DNA from: Kiritimatiellales bacterium
Lineage (GTDB): Bacteria; Verrucomicrobiota; Kiritimatiellia; Kiritimatiellales; Pontiellaceae
Direction of reading: 5' to 3'
Assembly: GCA_030621805.1 (NCBI GenBank)
Contig: JAUXGY010000120.1
Span: 1 to 6,157, forward strand
Length of the DNA: 6,157 nt
The position numbers were made by a program, and so were the translations under genes. Shown one piece after another: positions 1-6,157 of this stretch. Numbering within the stretch: the first letter of the stretch is position 1; each line of letters opens with the position of its first letter. A model generated the notes under the pieces. It was not told the origin of the DNA. It searched no databases and saw nothing but the letters and a program-made list of their open reading frames with translations.

Positions 1-785
1 AAGTCCGATCCGCTGATCGTAAAGAAAGGCACATCGGCCTCGCCGGCAACCGCCTTAGCAAGCAGCGTCTTGCCCGTACCCGGCGCTCCGGAGAGCAGTA
101 CGCCCTTGGGCATCTTTCCGCCAAGCTTTTGGAATTGCTTCGGGTCCTTTAAGAATTCAACGATCTCTTCCAGCTCCTCCTTGGCTTCGTCAACCCCCGC
201 AACCTCCTTGAAGGTGATCTTATTCTTGTCCTGCGTCAGCATTTTTGCCCGGCTCTTGCCAAAGCTCATGGCCCCGCGACCGGCATTTTTCATCTGGCGG
301 ATGAAGACAAAATAAATAATACCGAAAATCAGGATAAAGGGCACGATATTGGCCAGTATGGACGGGAGCATGGAGTGCCGCTTCTTCGATATTTTAACGC
401 CCTGTTCCGTCAGCTTGTTAATCAGCTCAGTATCCGGAAATACAATTTCAACCCGAAACTTTTCCTGTTCCCCGCTTTCGGTCACATTCTTGGTTTCCCC
501 AATGGCAAAATAGTTTCCGGAGCCATCGTGCGAGATGGTCACCTTGGTCACCTCGCCCTTCTCCACCTTGGTCAGGAAATCACTATAGTCCATGGATTCA
601 GACTTTTTGGACGAGTTGCCCACCAGATGCAGCACTGCCAGAAAAACCGCCATCATCAGGAACGAAACCAACAGTCCGCGCATCGGCATGGGCGGTGGCC
701 CCTTCTTCTCCGGCTTGTCGGATTTGGAATCTTTCGGTTGTTTTTTGTAGCTCGAATCGTCGGGCCGCTTATCGTATTTTGCCAT
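1..785 (-). CDS. ftsH: ATP-dependent zinc metalloprotease FtsH, N-terminal part (cut by left window edge)
   Basis: FtsH is a hexameric, inner-membrane AAA+ protease that unfolds and degrades misfolded membrane proteins and short-lived regulators. Translating the minus strand from the ATG at 785 gives 261 complete codons that stay open to base 1, so the rest of the ATPase domain and the zinc protease domain (HEXGH) are outside. Visible in order: a lysine/proline-rich cytoplasmic head (about 1-35), a first membrane helix (about 36-56), the periplasmic FtsH extracellular domain (about 60-135), a second membrane helix (about 139-163), the family signature FGKSRAKML (175-183), the stretch [15 protein letters not shown] (191-205), and Walker A GAPGTGKT (233-240), ending in SGSD. 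The order and spacing match canonical FtsH. The head is longer and more charged than in E. coli FtsH. A GAGAG-type ribosome site (793-800, reverse strand) lies 7 bases before the ATG and supports this start. It is divergent from the gene at 997. Identification is secure; only completeness is unknown. Confidence 0.97.
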   Translation of the reverse strand, partial: MAKYDKRPDDSSYKKQPKDSKSDKPEKKGPPPMPMRGLLVSFLMMAVFLAVLHLVGNSSKKSESMDYSDFLTKVEKGEVTKVTISHDGSGNYFAIGETKNVTESGEQEKFRVEIVFPDTELINKLTEQGVKISKKRHSMLPSILANIVPFILIFGIIYFVFIRQMKNAGRGAMSFGKSRAKMLTQDKNKITFKEVAGVDEAKEELEEIVEFLKDPKQFQKLGGKMPKGVLLSGAPGTGKTLLAKAVAGEADVPFFTISGSD

Positions 786-996
786 AATTAAACTCTCTCT
801 TTGAAAAAAACAGGCCAATCATTACCATCGTGCCCGGTCAAATGCAACGATAAGGAGATAAACTTGAACCCTCCCGAATTTGAGTATTGCGCGTTGCGTT
901 GCCGTTTCTTTTTAGGGAGTATTTCCGGGATATCTCCATTGACTGACGGTCTATGGCGAGCATTGAAAAAAAACGACTCAAGAAGAGGCAGAAAAT
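786..996. other. Divergent intergenic region between ftsH and the CBM9-like gene
   Basis: These 211 bases must carry the transcription start for ftsH (leftward) and probably for the CBM9-like gene (rightward). I see the ribosome site of each flanking gene at the two ends: AGAGAGAG at 793-800 on the minus strand and AGAGG at 984-988 on the plus strand, 8 bases before the ATG at 997. An imperfect stem-loop, GGAGTAT (916-922) against ATATCTCC (930-937) with one bulged base, sits in the middle. A TTGACT at 939-944 would make a good -35 box for the rightward gene, but no acceptable -10 follows at 16-18 bases. No convincing small gene, riboswitch or tRNA is visible. Confidence 0.6.
819..847 (-). 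promoter_or_regulatory. Candidate ftsH promoter (weak match)
   Basis: Read leftward, TTGCAT (842-847) and TAATGA (819-824) are separated by exactly 17 bases, and TGG before TAATGA resembles an extended -10 (TGn). This would start transcription roughly 25-30 bases before the ftsH ATG. Each hexamer matches the sigma-70 consensus only partly, so this is a suggestion based on spacing and position. Confidence 0.2.
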
Positions 997-1641
997 ATGA
1001 TGAAATCCACATTCGAAGCCGTTTATAGCGCGCACAACCCTATTGGAACCGGGTTGTACGACAAAATCCGAAGCCGTGCCACGGCCTATTCTTTTGCATT
1101 CAGCTCGGATCGGGAAGGCCTTCCGGTCGAAGGTGCCGAGGTTTGGTTTGCATGGAACCCAGACGGGCTCTATGTCGGGGCCGCACTGAAAGACTCCTAT
1201 TTAATCGCCCAAAACCGGAGCGATGAAGCCCTGCACTTTGAGTCGGGCGATGTGCTTGAACTCTTTATGAAACCCGCCAACGACACCTACTATTGGGAAA
1301 TGTACGCCACTCCGTATGGGAACAAGACCACGCTCTTCTTCCCCCGCGAGCGCGAAGGCATGATTCTCGACCAGTTCCTGCATGCGCATAACTTTCATAA
1401 GTTGCAAGTCGCCGCTACGGAAACCGAACCGGGATGGAAGGCGGAAATGTGGGTTCCCGCAGAGCAGCTACAGGCCTTTGGTGCGGCGTGGGGGCCTGGC
1501 TCTGAATGGACGCTCTTCTGTGGGCGCTACAACTATAACAACGTAGAACTCGCCAACCCCGAATTGAGCATGGCCCCCGCACTTTCGGCAACCAACTACC
1601 ACCTAACCGCCGAATACGCCACATTGCGTTTCCTTGATTAA
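997..1641 (+). CDS. CBM9/DOMON-like carbohydrate-binding-fold protein, no signal peptide
   Basis: This 214-residue protein appears to be one complete carbohydrate-family-9-like (CBM9/DOMON fold) domain. The pattern seen is typical: EVWFAWNPDGLYVGAALKD (48-66) as the central strand pair, SGDVLELFMKP (83-93), YYWEMYATPYGN (98-109), and late GWKAEMWVPAEQL (146-158), which corresponds to the W.AE..IP..L strand of this fold. Family members elsewhere are usually modules of secreted enzymes or of cytochrome-linked proteins. Here the domain stands alone, and the N-terminus (MMKSTFEAVYSAHNPIG) has neither a hydrophobic segment nor a lipobox, so a cytoplasmic location is inferred. The start is supported by AGAGG at 984-988, 8 bases upstream; a second ATG follows directly at 1000. 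The gene is divergent from ftsH and 96 bases upstream of the M60-like peptidase gene on the same strand, so co-transcription is possible. No catalytic residues are recognised. Ligand and physiological role are unknown; sugar binding is inferred from the fold only. Confidence 0.8.
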   Translation: MMKSTFEAVYSAHNPIGTGLYDKIRSRATAYSFAFSSDREGLPVEGAEVWFAWNPDGLYVGAALKDSYLIAQNRSDEALHFESGDVLELFMKPANDTYYWEMYATPYGNKTTLFFPREREGMILDQFLHAHNFHKLQVAATETEPGWKAEMWVPAEQLQAFGAAWGPGSEWTLFCGRYNYNNVELANPELSMAPALSATNYHLTAEYATLRFLD

Positions 1642-1721
1642 GGGATTGTTCCTCGCGCCTGTCCAAAACCGGAAGTTATAAGCCGTCACCTAGCAACAAT
1701 AGGGAGTCAGCTTCCAACTTT

Positions 1722-1730
1722 GGAGAGGAG
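1722..1730 (+). promoter_or_regulatory. Ribosome binding site fixing the start of the M60-like peptidase
   Basis: The purine run GGAGAGGAG ends 7 bases before the ATG at 1738. The same reading frame could be extended to a TTG at 1720, but that would place the strong Shine-Dalgarno sequence inside the coding region. The ATG at 1738 is therefore the preferred start, and it also gives a normal signal peptide. The left edge of this site overlaps a short palindrome, TCCAA-CT-TTGGA (1713-1724). Confidence 0.75.
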
Positions 1731-1737
1731 TGGTTTT

Positions 1738-3372
1738 ATGCGCGTTGATCAATCGATATTCCGCCGCATGCGTAACGCATGTTTTGTTTTGTCTCTGACT
1801 GTTCTTTCTGTCTTCGGGGAGGATGGATCTTCCATCGTGCGGGATATTACCGACTACGACCAGCTTCCAAAAGAGCAACAGGAAGCCCTGATCGAAAAAC
1901 TTTCCAAAAAAGAGTGGAAGAAGATTCCGCAAGATGAGCGCACGGCCATTCAGGTGGCTTGTTGCAAGCGTTCCGCAAAAACCACCGGGAAAAATACGAA
2001 CGGAAAGCTGAAGGTCGTGAAGGACGAGGGCGAAAAACTTATACTTAAGAAAGCAGGCGATTACCTCAACAGCCTTCCTCCCGGCGAGGTGAAAGCCCAT
2101 CCTGCCGCCGAGGACATCTATGGCGAGATCCCGGAGAATGCACCGCGTGTACATCGTGTCATACCAATCGATCCCGCCGGGGTGCGCTGGCATTCGACGG
2201 GACTCTATGCCGCACCCGGCGACGTGGTGGAACTGGTTTTTCCAGACCACTGGATAGGCAAAGGCTTGCGGGTGCAGCTGTCGGGGCATCGGGATAATAT
2301 TCCTCTCAAACATGCCCTGCGGCGGACTCCTTCATCTCCTGCGCGCAGTTTCCCTGTGGAGGGAAACACGGTGAAGGTGGCGGGGGCCTATGGCGGAGCC
2401 CTCTATATCGACACGGGCGGCCAGCCGCGCGATGGGAAAGTGTTCAACGTTAAAATCAGGAACGCGATGGAGGCGCCCTATTTCGGGTTGGGAAAAACCG
2501 ATGTAAAGAAGTGGCGCAACACCCTGCGTCAAGCCCCCGCCCCGTATGCGGAGTTCGTGACCGCCCGGGTGGCCTTCTCGTTTCCGTCGGAATGGATTCG
2601 CGATCTGGACGATCCCACCGAGCTATTGAACTATTGGGATAAGGTGGTGGCCTTGCATGATGAGCTCGGCGGCATGGCGCATATCCGTTCGGGGCCGGAG
2701 CGAGTCAATGTGGATGTACAAATTTCCGCAGGACTCTTCCACGCGGGCTATCCTGCTCAGGGACCGCAGAAACAATGCCGGGGAATGCTCGATCTGGAAA
2801 AGCTCAAGGTAAAAGGAAACTGGGGCTGGTTTCATGAACTCGGACACGAAGCTCAGCGCCGACCCGACAAGGCCTGGGGCTGGAACAACCCCTACACCTT
2901 CGACGGCTCCATCGAAACGACCGTGAACCTCTTCTCCACCCACGCGATGGATGCCCTCGGGATGGCGGATCGGGGCGGGTGGAGCTGGACCGCTTCCGCC
3001 GAAACGGTCAAACAGAAAGCCCAAAAAGCACGGGCCACAAAAAAGCCGTTTCCCGAGCTTGGTGCGGGTGAAAAGTTGGCGATGTATCTGCAACTGCGTG
3101 ACCAATTTGGCTGGTCACCCATCCAGACCGTCCTTTCGGGCTATACGAACGATCAGGACACTCGCCCCGACGCTTTGCCAAAAGGCAACCAAGCCAAGCG
3201 CGATGCTTTTCTCGTCCGCATGTCCCAAGCCACACAACACAACCTCGCCCCCTTCATGCAGGATCTTTGGGGTATCCCCATGAGCCCGGAAGCGATCGGG
3301 CAAATCGATAACCTGCCCGTCTGGATACCCGAAGGGTTCGCAGAAAAGGGAGCCGTTGCTCAGGCTGATTGA
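1738..3372 (+). CDS. Exported M60-like (enhancin-type) zinc metallopeptidase
   Basis: A 544-residue protein when started at 1738. Residues 1-27 form a signal peptide: basic n-region with RRMR, hydrophobic core CFVLSLTVLSVFG, probable cleavage before EDG. Residues about 28-135 are lysine/glutamate-rich, with a CC pair at 75-76, and match no domain I recognise. From about 140 the protein follows the peptidase M60 pattern: WHSTGLYAAPGDVVEL (151-166), then a beta-rich part with GLRVQLSGHRDN (176-187). The zinc site HELGH is at 366-370, with a candidate third ligand E393 in SIETTVN. That is 22 residues after the last His, within the family rule HEXXH-x(8-28)-E, so the site looks catalytically intact. 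It ends near NLPVWIP, without added binding modules or a membrane anchor. Characterised M60 enzymes (B. thetaiotaomicron BT4244, Akkermansia Amuc_1514, SslE) act on mucin-type glycoproteins; activity on glycoproteins is inferred here. It may be co-transcribed with the CBM9-like gene 96 bases upstream. The stop is 18 bases from the convergent lipoprotein gene. Confidence 0.88.
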   Translation: MRVDQSIFRRMRNACFVLSLTVLSVFGEDGSSIVRDITDYDQLPKEQQEALIEKLSKKEWKKIPQDERTAIQVACCKRSAKTTGKNTNGKLKVVKDEGEKLILKKAGDYLNSLPPGEVKAHPAAEDIYGEIPENAPRVHRVIPIDPAGVRWHSTGLYAAPGDVVELVFPDHWIGKGLRVQLSGHRDNIPLKHALRRTPSSPARSFPVEGNTVKVAGAYGGALYIDTGGQPRDGKVFNVKIRNAMEAPYFGLGKTDVKKWRNTLRQAPAPYAEFVTARVAFSFPSEWIRDLDDPTELLNYWDKVVALHDELGGMAHIRSGPERVNVDVQISAGLFHAGYPAQGPQKQCRGMLDLEKLKVKGNWGWFHELGHEAQRRPDKAWGWNNPYTFDGSIETTVNLFSTHAMDALGMADRGGWSWTASAETVKQKAQKARATKKPFPELGAGEKLAMYLQLRDQFGWSPIQTVLSGYTNDQDTRPDALPKGNQAKRDAFLVRMSQATQHNLAPFMQDLWGIPMSPEAIGQIDNLPVWIPEGFAEKGAVAQAD

Positions 3373-3390
3373 TTAACGGAGTCGATGGGA

Positions 3391-3780
3391 TCAGTTTGCT
3401 TTTTTCCAGATCACCGTGTGTTCCACACCGCCCGCCGCTAAGGTGGTGCTGGTCATGGTTTCAGGATCGACCATCCGGTTTTCGTGGTAGACGGTAAAGT
3501 GCATCGAGGGCATATGACTGATAAACTCGAGAACCGTTCCATCCCATGAAACCTCATCGATTTGAAGTTTTTTCCCGCTGTGGGCACTGTGCCCTGCCAC
3601 GGTCATTTTTCCGTCCACCATTTTAATTTCGTACACCGCCACGGAGCCGGGGGACTTCCAGATGCCTTCAATATCCTCTTTCGGGGTCAAGGTGGTTGGG
3701 GCCGAGGTGCAGCCCCAAAGAGTCAGCAGGATCGATGTGAAGGCCATGAGTCTAATGTTCTTAAAATAGCGGATTTTCAT
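3391..3780 (-). CDS. Small lipoprotein of unknown function, possibly lipocalin-like
   Basis: A 129-residue protein with a lipoprotein signal peptide: basic start MKIRYFKNIR, hydrophobic core LMAFTSILLTLW, and lipobox LWGC with the acylated cysteine at 24. The residues after the cysteine (TS) lack the Asp that retains lipoproteins in the inner membrane of enteric bacteria, so an outer-membrane location is likely. The 106-residue mature part starts with a GIWKSPGS element (39-46), resembling the GxW start of lipocalin-like barrels. Alternating short strands follow (AVYEIKMVDGKMTVAG, TVLEFISHMP, HFTVYHENRMV), ending in VIWKKAN. This suggests a small beta-barrel or sandwich, but no family is firmly recognised. 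Start choice is supported by AAGGAG (3788-3793, reverse strand), 7 bases before the ATG. It lies 82 bases downstream of the GH95 gene on the same strand and could be read from the same transcript. The strong ribosome site and complete signal peptide indicate a real gene; its function is unknown. Confidence 0.85.
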   Translation of the reverse strand: MKIRYFKNIRLMAFTSILLTLWGCTSAPTTLTPKEDIEGIWKSPGSVAVYEIKMVDGKMTVAGHSAHSGKKLQIDEVSWDGTVLEFISHMPSMHFTVYHENRMVDPETMTSTTLAAGGVEHTVIWKKAN

Positions 3781-3844
3781 ATTGGTTCTCCTTTTAATGT
3801 TTCAGTGAAAATGCCGGGCACCTCATTCCGTGTCGACTGGCTGA

Positions 3845-3860
3845 TCCCGTCTTGTCGGGA
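3845..3860 (-). other. Short stem-loop just after the GH95 stop codon
   Basis: On the minus strand, TCCCG and CGGGA form a 5-bp, mostly G:C stem around the 6-base loop ACAAGA, starting 2 bases after the GH95 stop codon (3863-3865). No T-tract follows, so it does not look like a normal intrinsic terminator. It could protect the 3' end of the message, reduce read-through into the lipoprotein gene, or be chance. Confidence 0.3.
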
Positions 3861-3862
3861 GA

Positions 3863-6157
3863 TTAAGGTTTAAGCGTAACGCTCTCGCCGGCCTTTAGCG
3901 TGTGCTTCCAAGTTTTGCTTCCCCAGCGGGCGAGTAGCTTGCGGGGTTGGGTGGCGGTGACTTTGGCTTCGGTGAGCTTGCCGTTCTTCCATGCGATATC
4001 AACGATGAATCCGCCGCGCGCACGGAGCCCTTTCACCGAACCTTCCGACCAGGCGGAGGGCAGCGCGGGGAGCAAGATGACTTCGCCGCCTTCGGCGTGA
4101 TAATGACTTTGGAGTAGCATCTCGGCCATCCCTGCGCATCCACCAAAGTTACCATCGATCTGGAACGGGCGGTGGACATCGAATAGGTTGGGGTTGGTTC
4201 CGTTTTTGAGCAGGTTTTTGATCATCAGGTGGGCGTGGTCGCCATCGTGTACACGCGCCCAGAAGTTAATCTTCCAGCCCATGGACCAGCCGGTGGCACC
4301 ATCGCCGCGCTGGGTGAGGGAGGTGCGGCAGGCTTCGGCCAGTTCGGGCGTATGCGTTGGGTTGATTTGGCTTCCGGGATGCAGGCCGAAGAGGTGGTTG
4401 AGATGCCGATGCTTGTCTTTCGGATTGTCGCGGTCTTCGTACCATTCCTGAAGCTGGCCGTGCTGTCCTATTTTGTAGGGGACGAGTTGATCCATCGAGG
4501 TTTTCCAGTCTGAGGGCGCTTTTTTGTTCAGCACATCGGCAGCGGCAATGGCCCCTTTCAATGCCTCGCGCGTCATGGCGATATCGCAGGTGGCTCCAAG
4601 CGAGGGTTTGCCGTGTTCGGGCGACCAGCTGGGGGTGCTGGAGAGTTCGCCACTCGGTAGCTTATAGAGAAAGTCGGTCAGGAAGTCAGCGGTGCCGGAG
4701 AGGATCGGCCAGCTGGTGTTGCGCAGGAATTCTTCGTCGAGGCCAAAGGCATATTGTTCCCACGCATGGGTGGTGAGCCACGCACCGGCGAGCGGGAAGT
4801 AGGCCCAGTAGGAGGGTCTGTTTTCCCCAGGATGCGGAACGGTATAGCCCCAAATATTTCCGGAGAGGTGAGCGGTCCAACCTTCGGCTCCGTTGTAGGC
4901 CTTGGCAGTCACCGTGCCCGGCGCGCGCAGGACATCGGTGTAGGTAATGAGCGGTTCCTGGCATTCGAGCAGGTTGCAGGGCCCGCTGGGCCAATAGTTC
5001 ATCTGAAGGTTAATGTTAAAGTGGTAGTCGGCATTCCATGCGGGGACGGTTTCGTTGCACCAGATGCCTTGCAGGTTGGCGGGAAGCCCGCCGGGGCGGG
5101 AGGAGGCAATGAGCAGGTAGCGGCCATATTGGAAATAGAGCGATTCCAGTCCGGGGTCGCTCTTCTTTTTAGCTTGTTCAAGCCGCTCGTCGGTCGGAAG
5201 TGCGCGAATCTCCTTGGGTGTGTTTCCGAGGTCGAGAGCCACCCGGCCATGTAGCGCGCGATGGTCGGCGACGTGATGTGTTTTGAGTGTGTCGTATCCT
5301 TTTTCCATGGCGGACGCGAGAAGCTGCGTATTTTTTACATCAGGCGCATCACCACGGAAGACGGGCCAGACGGGGGCATAGTCGGTTCCCGCCACGAGGA
5401 TGAAGGTGACGCTGTTGGCCCCTTTGACTTTGATGCCGTCTGACGTGGTTTCTACTTTCCCTCCGTCGTGCAGAATTCCAATCCGGGCGTCGAGCTTGAG
5501 CCCGTTGTTTTCGACGGTTCCGTTGGCGATGAAGATGCCTGCCTTTGTGCTGGCTTTAATGTTGTGCGGTGAGGCGAACTGGAGGTTTAGGTTTTGCTGT
5601 TTCGGTTGGTTGGCTTCGAAGCGGAAGACGAGGACGCGGTCGGGGTTTGAACAGAATACGGTGCGGGTGTACGTCGCGCCATCGAGGGTATATTCCGTGG
5701 TTTGCAGGCCGGTGGAGAGATCGAGACTGCGGCGATAGTCTTTGGTCTTCTCTTTCTTATGTCCCGTTTCGAGGGTCAGCTCGCCGAAGGTTTGGTAGCG
5801 CCCAAAGGTTCTGTCGGCGGTGTCGCGGTCGTCCGATCCTTTTCCGCGCAGATGTTGTTTGGCGAGGTCGTCGACTTTTTTCGTATCTCCATCGAGCATG
5901 GCCTTGCGCATTTCCGGAAGGTGCTTGTGGGCATCGGGGTTGTTTTGATCTTTCATCCATCCCTCGGAACCGGGGCCGCCGCTCCAGAGGCTGTGCTCAT
6001 TGAACTGGATGCGTTCTGTTTCGATGCCGCCGTAGATCATCGCCCCCACAAAACCGTTTCCTACCGGCAGGGCATACCATTCCCACGCTTGATCCGGGTT
6101 GGGTTTGTGGGTGCGTTTTGGGCTCTCCACCTCCCAGGCCTTCAGTGGGCTCTTTTT
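3863..6157 (-). CDS. GH95 family glycoside hydrolase (alpha-L-fucosidase / alpha-L-galactosidase type), N-terminus cut by right window edge
   Basis: GH95 enzymes hydrolyse terminal alpha-1,2-linked L-fucose, or L-galactose, with inversion. The frame is open from the right edge to the stop, 764 residues. Numbering from the first visible codon: the N-terminal beta domain holds WYALPVGNG (27-35) and RIQFNEHSLWSGGPG (49-63) and ends near the DHRALHGRVALDLG region (about 298-311). The (alpha/alpha)6 catalytic domain spans about 330-690, and a C-terminal beta domain runs to the end (VTLKP). Catalytic motifs known from Bifidobacterium AfcA are present: the two asparagines of NIN (381, 383), which assist the base; the acid glutamate in WSPEHG (514); and the base aspartate in FQIDGN (668). 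HRHLNHLFGLHPGS (583-596) is also canonical. A GTG at 6130 could serve as a start, but coding-like sequence (SPLKAWE, where family members begin the mature domain) continues upstream without a stop. The true start and probable signal peptide are therefore outside. The loop GWTAHLSGNIWG (426-437) differs from the usual AHHNTD form, so the exact sugar is uncertain. Confidence 0.95.
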   Translation of the reverse strand, partial: KKSPLKAWEVESPKRTHKPNPDQAWEWYALPVGNGFVGAMIYGGIETERIQFNEHSLWSGGPGSEGWMKDQNNPDAHKHLPEMRKAMLDGDTKKVDDLAKQHLRGKGSDDRDTADRTFGRYQTFGELTLETGHKKEKTKDYRRSLDLSTGLQTTEYTLDGATYTRTVFCSNPDRVLVFRFEANQPKQQNLNLQFASPHNIKASTKAGIFIANGTVENNGLKLDARIGILHDGGKVETTSDGIKVKGANSVTFILVAGTDYAPVWPVFRGDAPDVKNTQLLASAMEKGYDTLKTHHVADHRALHGRVALDLGNTPKEIRALPTDERLEQAKKKSDPGLESLYFQYGRYLLIASSRPGGLPANLQGIWCNETVPAWNADYHFNINLQMNYWPSGPCNLLECQEPLITYTDVLRAPGTVTAKAYNGAEGWTAHLSGNIWGYTVPHPGENRPSYWAYFPLAGAWLTTHAWEQYAFGLDEEFLRNTSWPILSGTADFLTDFLYKLPSGELSSTPSWSPEHGKPSLGATCDIAMTREALKGAIAAADVLNKKAPSDWKTSMDQLVPYKIGQHGQLQEWYEDRDNPKDKHRHLNHLFGLHPGSQINPTHTPELAEACRTSLTQRGDGATGWSMGWKINFWARVHDGDHAHLMIKNLLKNGTNPNLFDVHRPFQIDGNFGGCAGMAEMLLQSHYHAEGGEVILLPALPSAWSEGSVKGLRARGGFIVDIAWKNGKLTEAKVTATQPRKLLARWGSKTWKHTLKAGESVTLKP

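Noticed and set aside
375..791. A 138-codon plus-strand open frame.
   Set aside because: It lies wholly opposite the ftsH coding sequence, whose translation is unmistakable.
801..1028. A plus-strand open frame in the ftsH / CBM9-like gap, with AAGGAG at 852-857 placed before a TTG at 864.
   Set aside because: It overlaps the start of the well-supported CBM9-like gene in another frame, has no recognisable domain, and is unusually rich in Cys, Arg and aromatic residues for a protein. It is probably non-coding.
1642..1737. Possible terminator or promoter between the CBM9-like and M60-like genes (TTATAA-like sequence near 1676-1681).
   Set aside because: No stem with a T-tract is present, and no -35 box lies at a usable distance from the AT-rich hexamer.
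1690..2313. A 207-codon minus-strand open frame.
   Set aside because: It is antisense to the signal peptide and N-terminal part of the M60-like gene, has no family resemblance, and no ribosome site supports it.
2623..3105. A 160-codon minus-strand open frame.
   Set aside because: It is antisense to the M60 catalytic region, including the HELGH codons. It is a shadow of GC-rich coding sequence.
3781..3862. Possible separate promoter for the lipoprotein gene in the gap after GH95.
   Set aside because: Only the ribosome site is clear. No pair of -35 and -10 boxes with suitable spacing stands out.
4754..5254. A 166-codon plus-strand open frame, and a similar 144-codon one at 5569-6003.
   Set aside because: Both are antisense to the GH95 gene, whose motifs run continuously through these stretches. 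Their composition (Gly, Arg and Val rich) is typical of reverse-frame shadows.
1..6157. Mobile elements, CRISPR arrays, tRNA or rRNA genes, toxin-antitoxin or phage genes.
   Set aside because: All long stretches are occupied by the identified genes. No transposase motif, spaced direct repeats, tRNA cloverleaf or terminal inverted repeats were seen.

Overview
The window looks like chromosomal DNA from a Gram-negative bacterium with a polysaccharide- and glycoprotein-degrading lifestyle. My best guess is the PVC group (Verrucomicrobiota/Kiritimatiellota). The grounds are the mix of a GH95 glycosidase, an M60-like secreted peptidase, a lipobox lipoprotein and a free-standing CBM9-like protein beside an ordinary housekeeping ftsH, all at moderately high GC. 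No rRNA or other taxonomic marker is present, so this placement is inference.

Layout: (1) 1-785, minus strand: the N-terminal third of the membrane AAA+ protease FtsH, running off the left edge. (2) 786-996: a divergent intergenic region. (3) 997-1641, plus: a 214-residue CBM9/DOMON-like protein without a signal peptide. (4) 1738-3372, plus: an exported M60-like (enhancin-type) zinc peptidase with an intact HELGH motif. (5) 3391-3780, minus: a small lipoprotein of unknown function, convergent with the peptidase and only 18 bases from it. (6) 3863-6157, minus: a GH95 family glycoside hydrolase (alpha-L-fucosidase or alpha-L-galactosidase type) running off the right edge, so its true N-terminus and any signal peptide lie outside.

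How the genes may work together: M60-like peptidases of other bacteria cleave mucin-type O-glycoproteins, and GH95 enzymes remove terminal alpha-1,2-linked L-fucose or L-galactose. An exported peptidase and a GH95 enzyme within 500 bases of each other suggest use of fucosylated glycoproteins or related glycans, but they lie in convergent transcription units, so this is a neighbourhood and not an operon. ftsH is an unrelated housekeeping neighbour. I saw no tRNA, rRNA, CRISPR array, insertion sequence, phage gene or toxin-antitoxin pair. Every base outside the genes lies in gaps of about 210 bases or less. I found no convincing evidence for a wholly new system; the most interesting items are the M60 protein with its unassigned N-terminal region, and the variant active-site loop in the GH95 enzyme.
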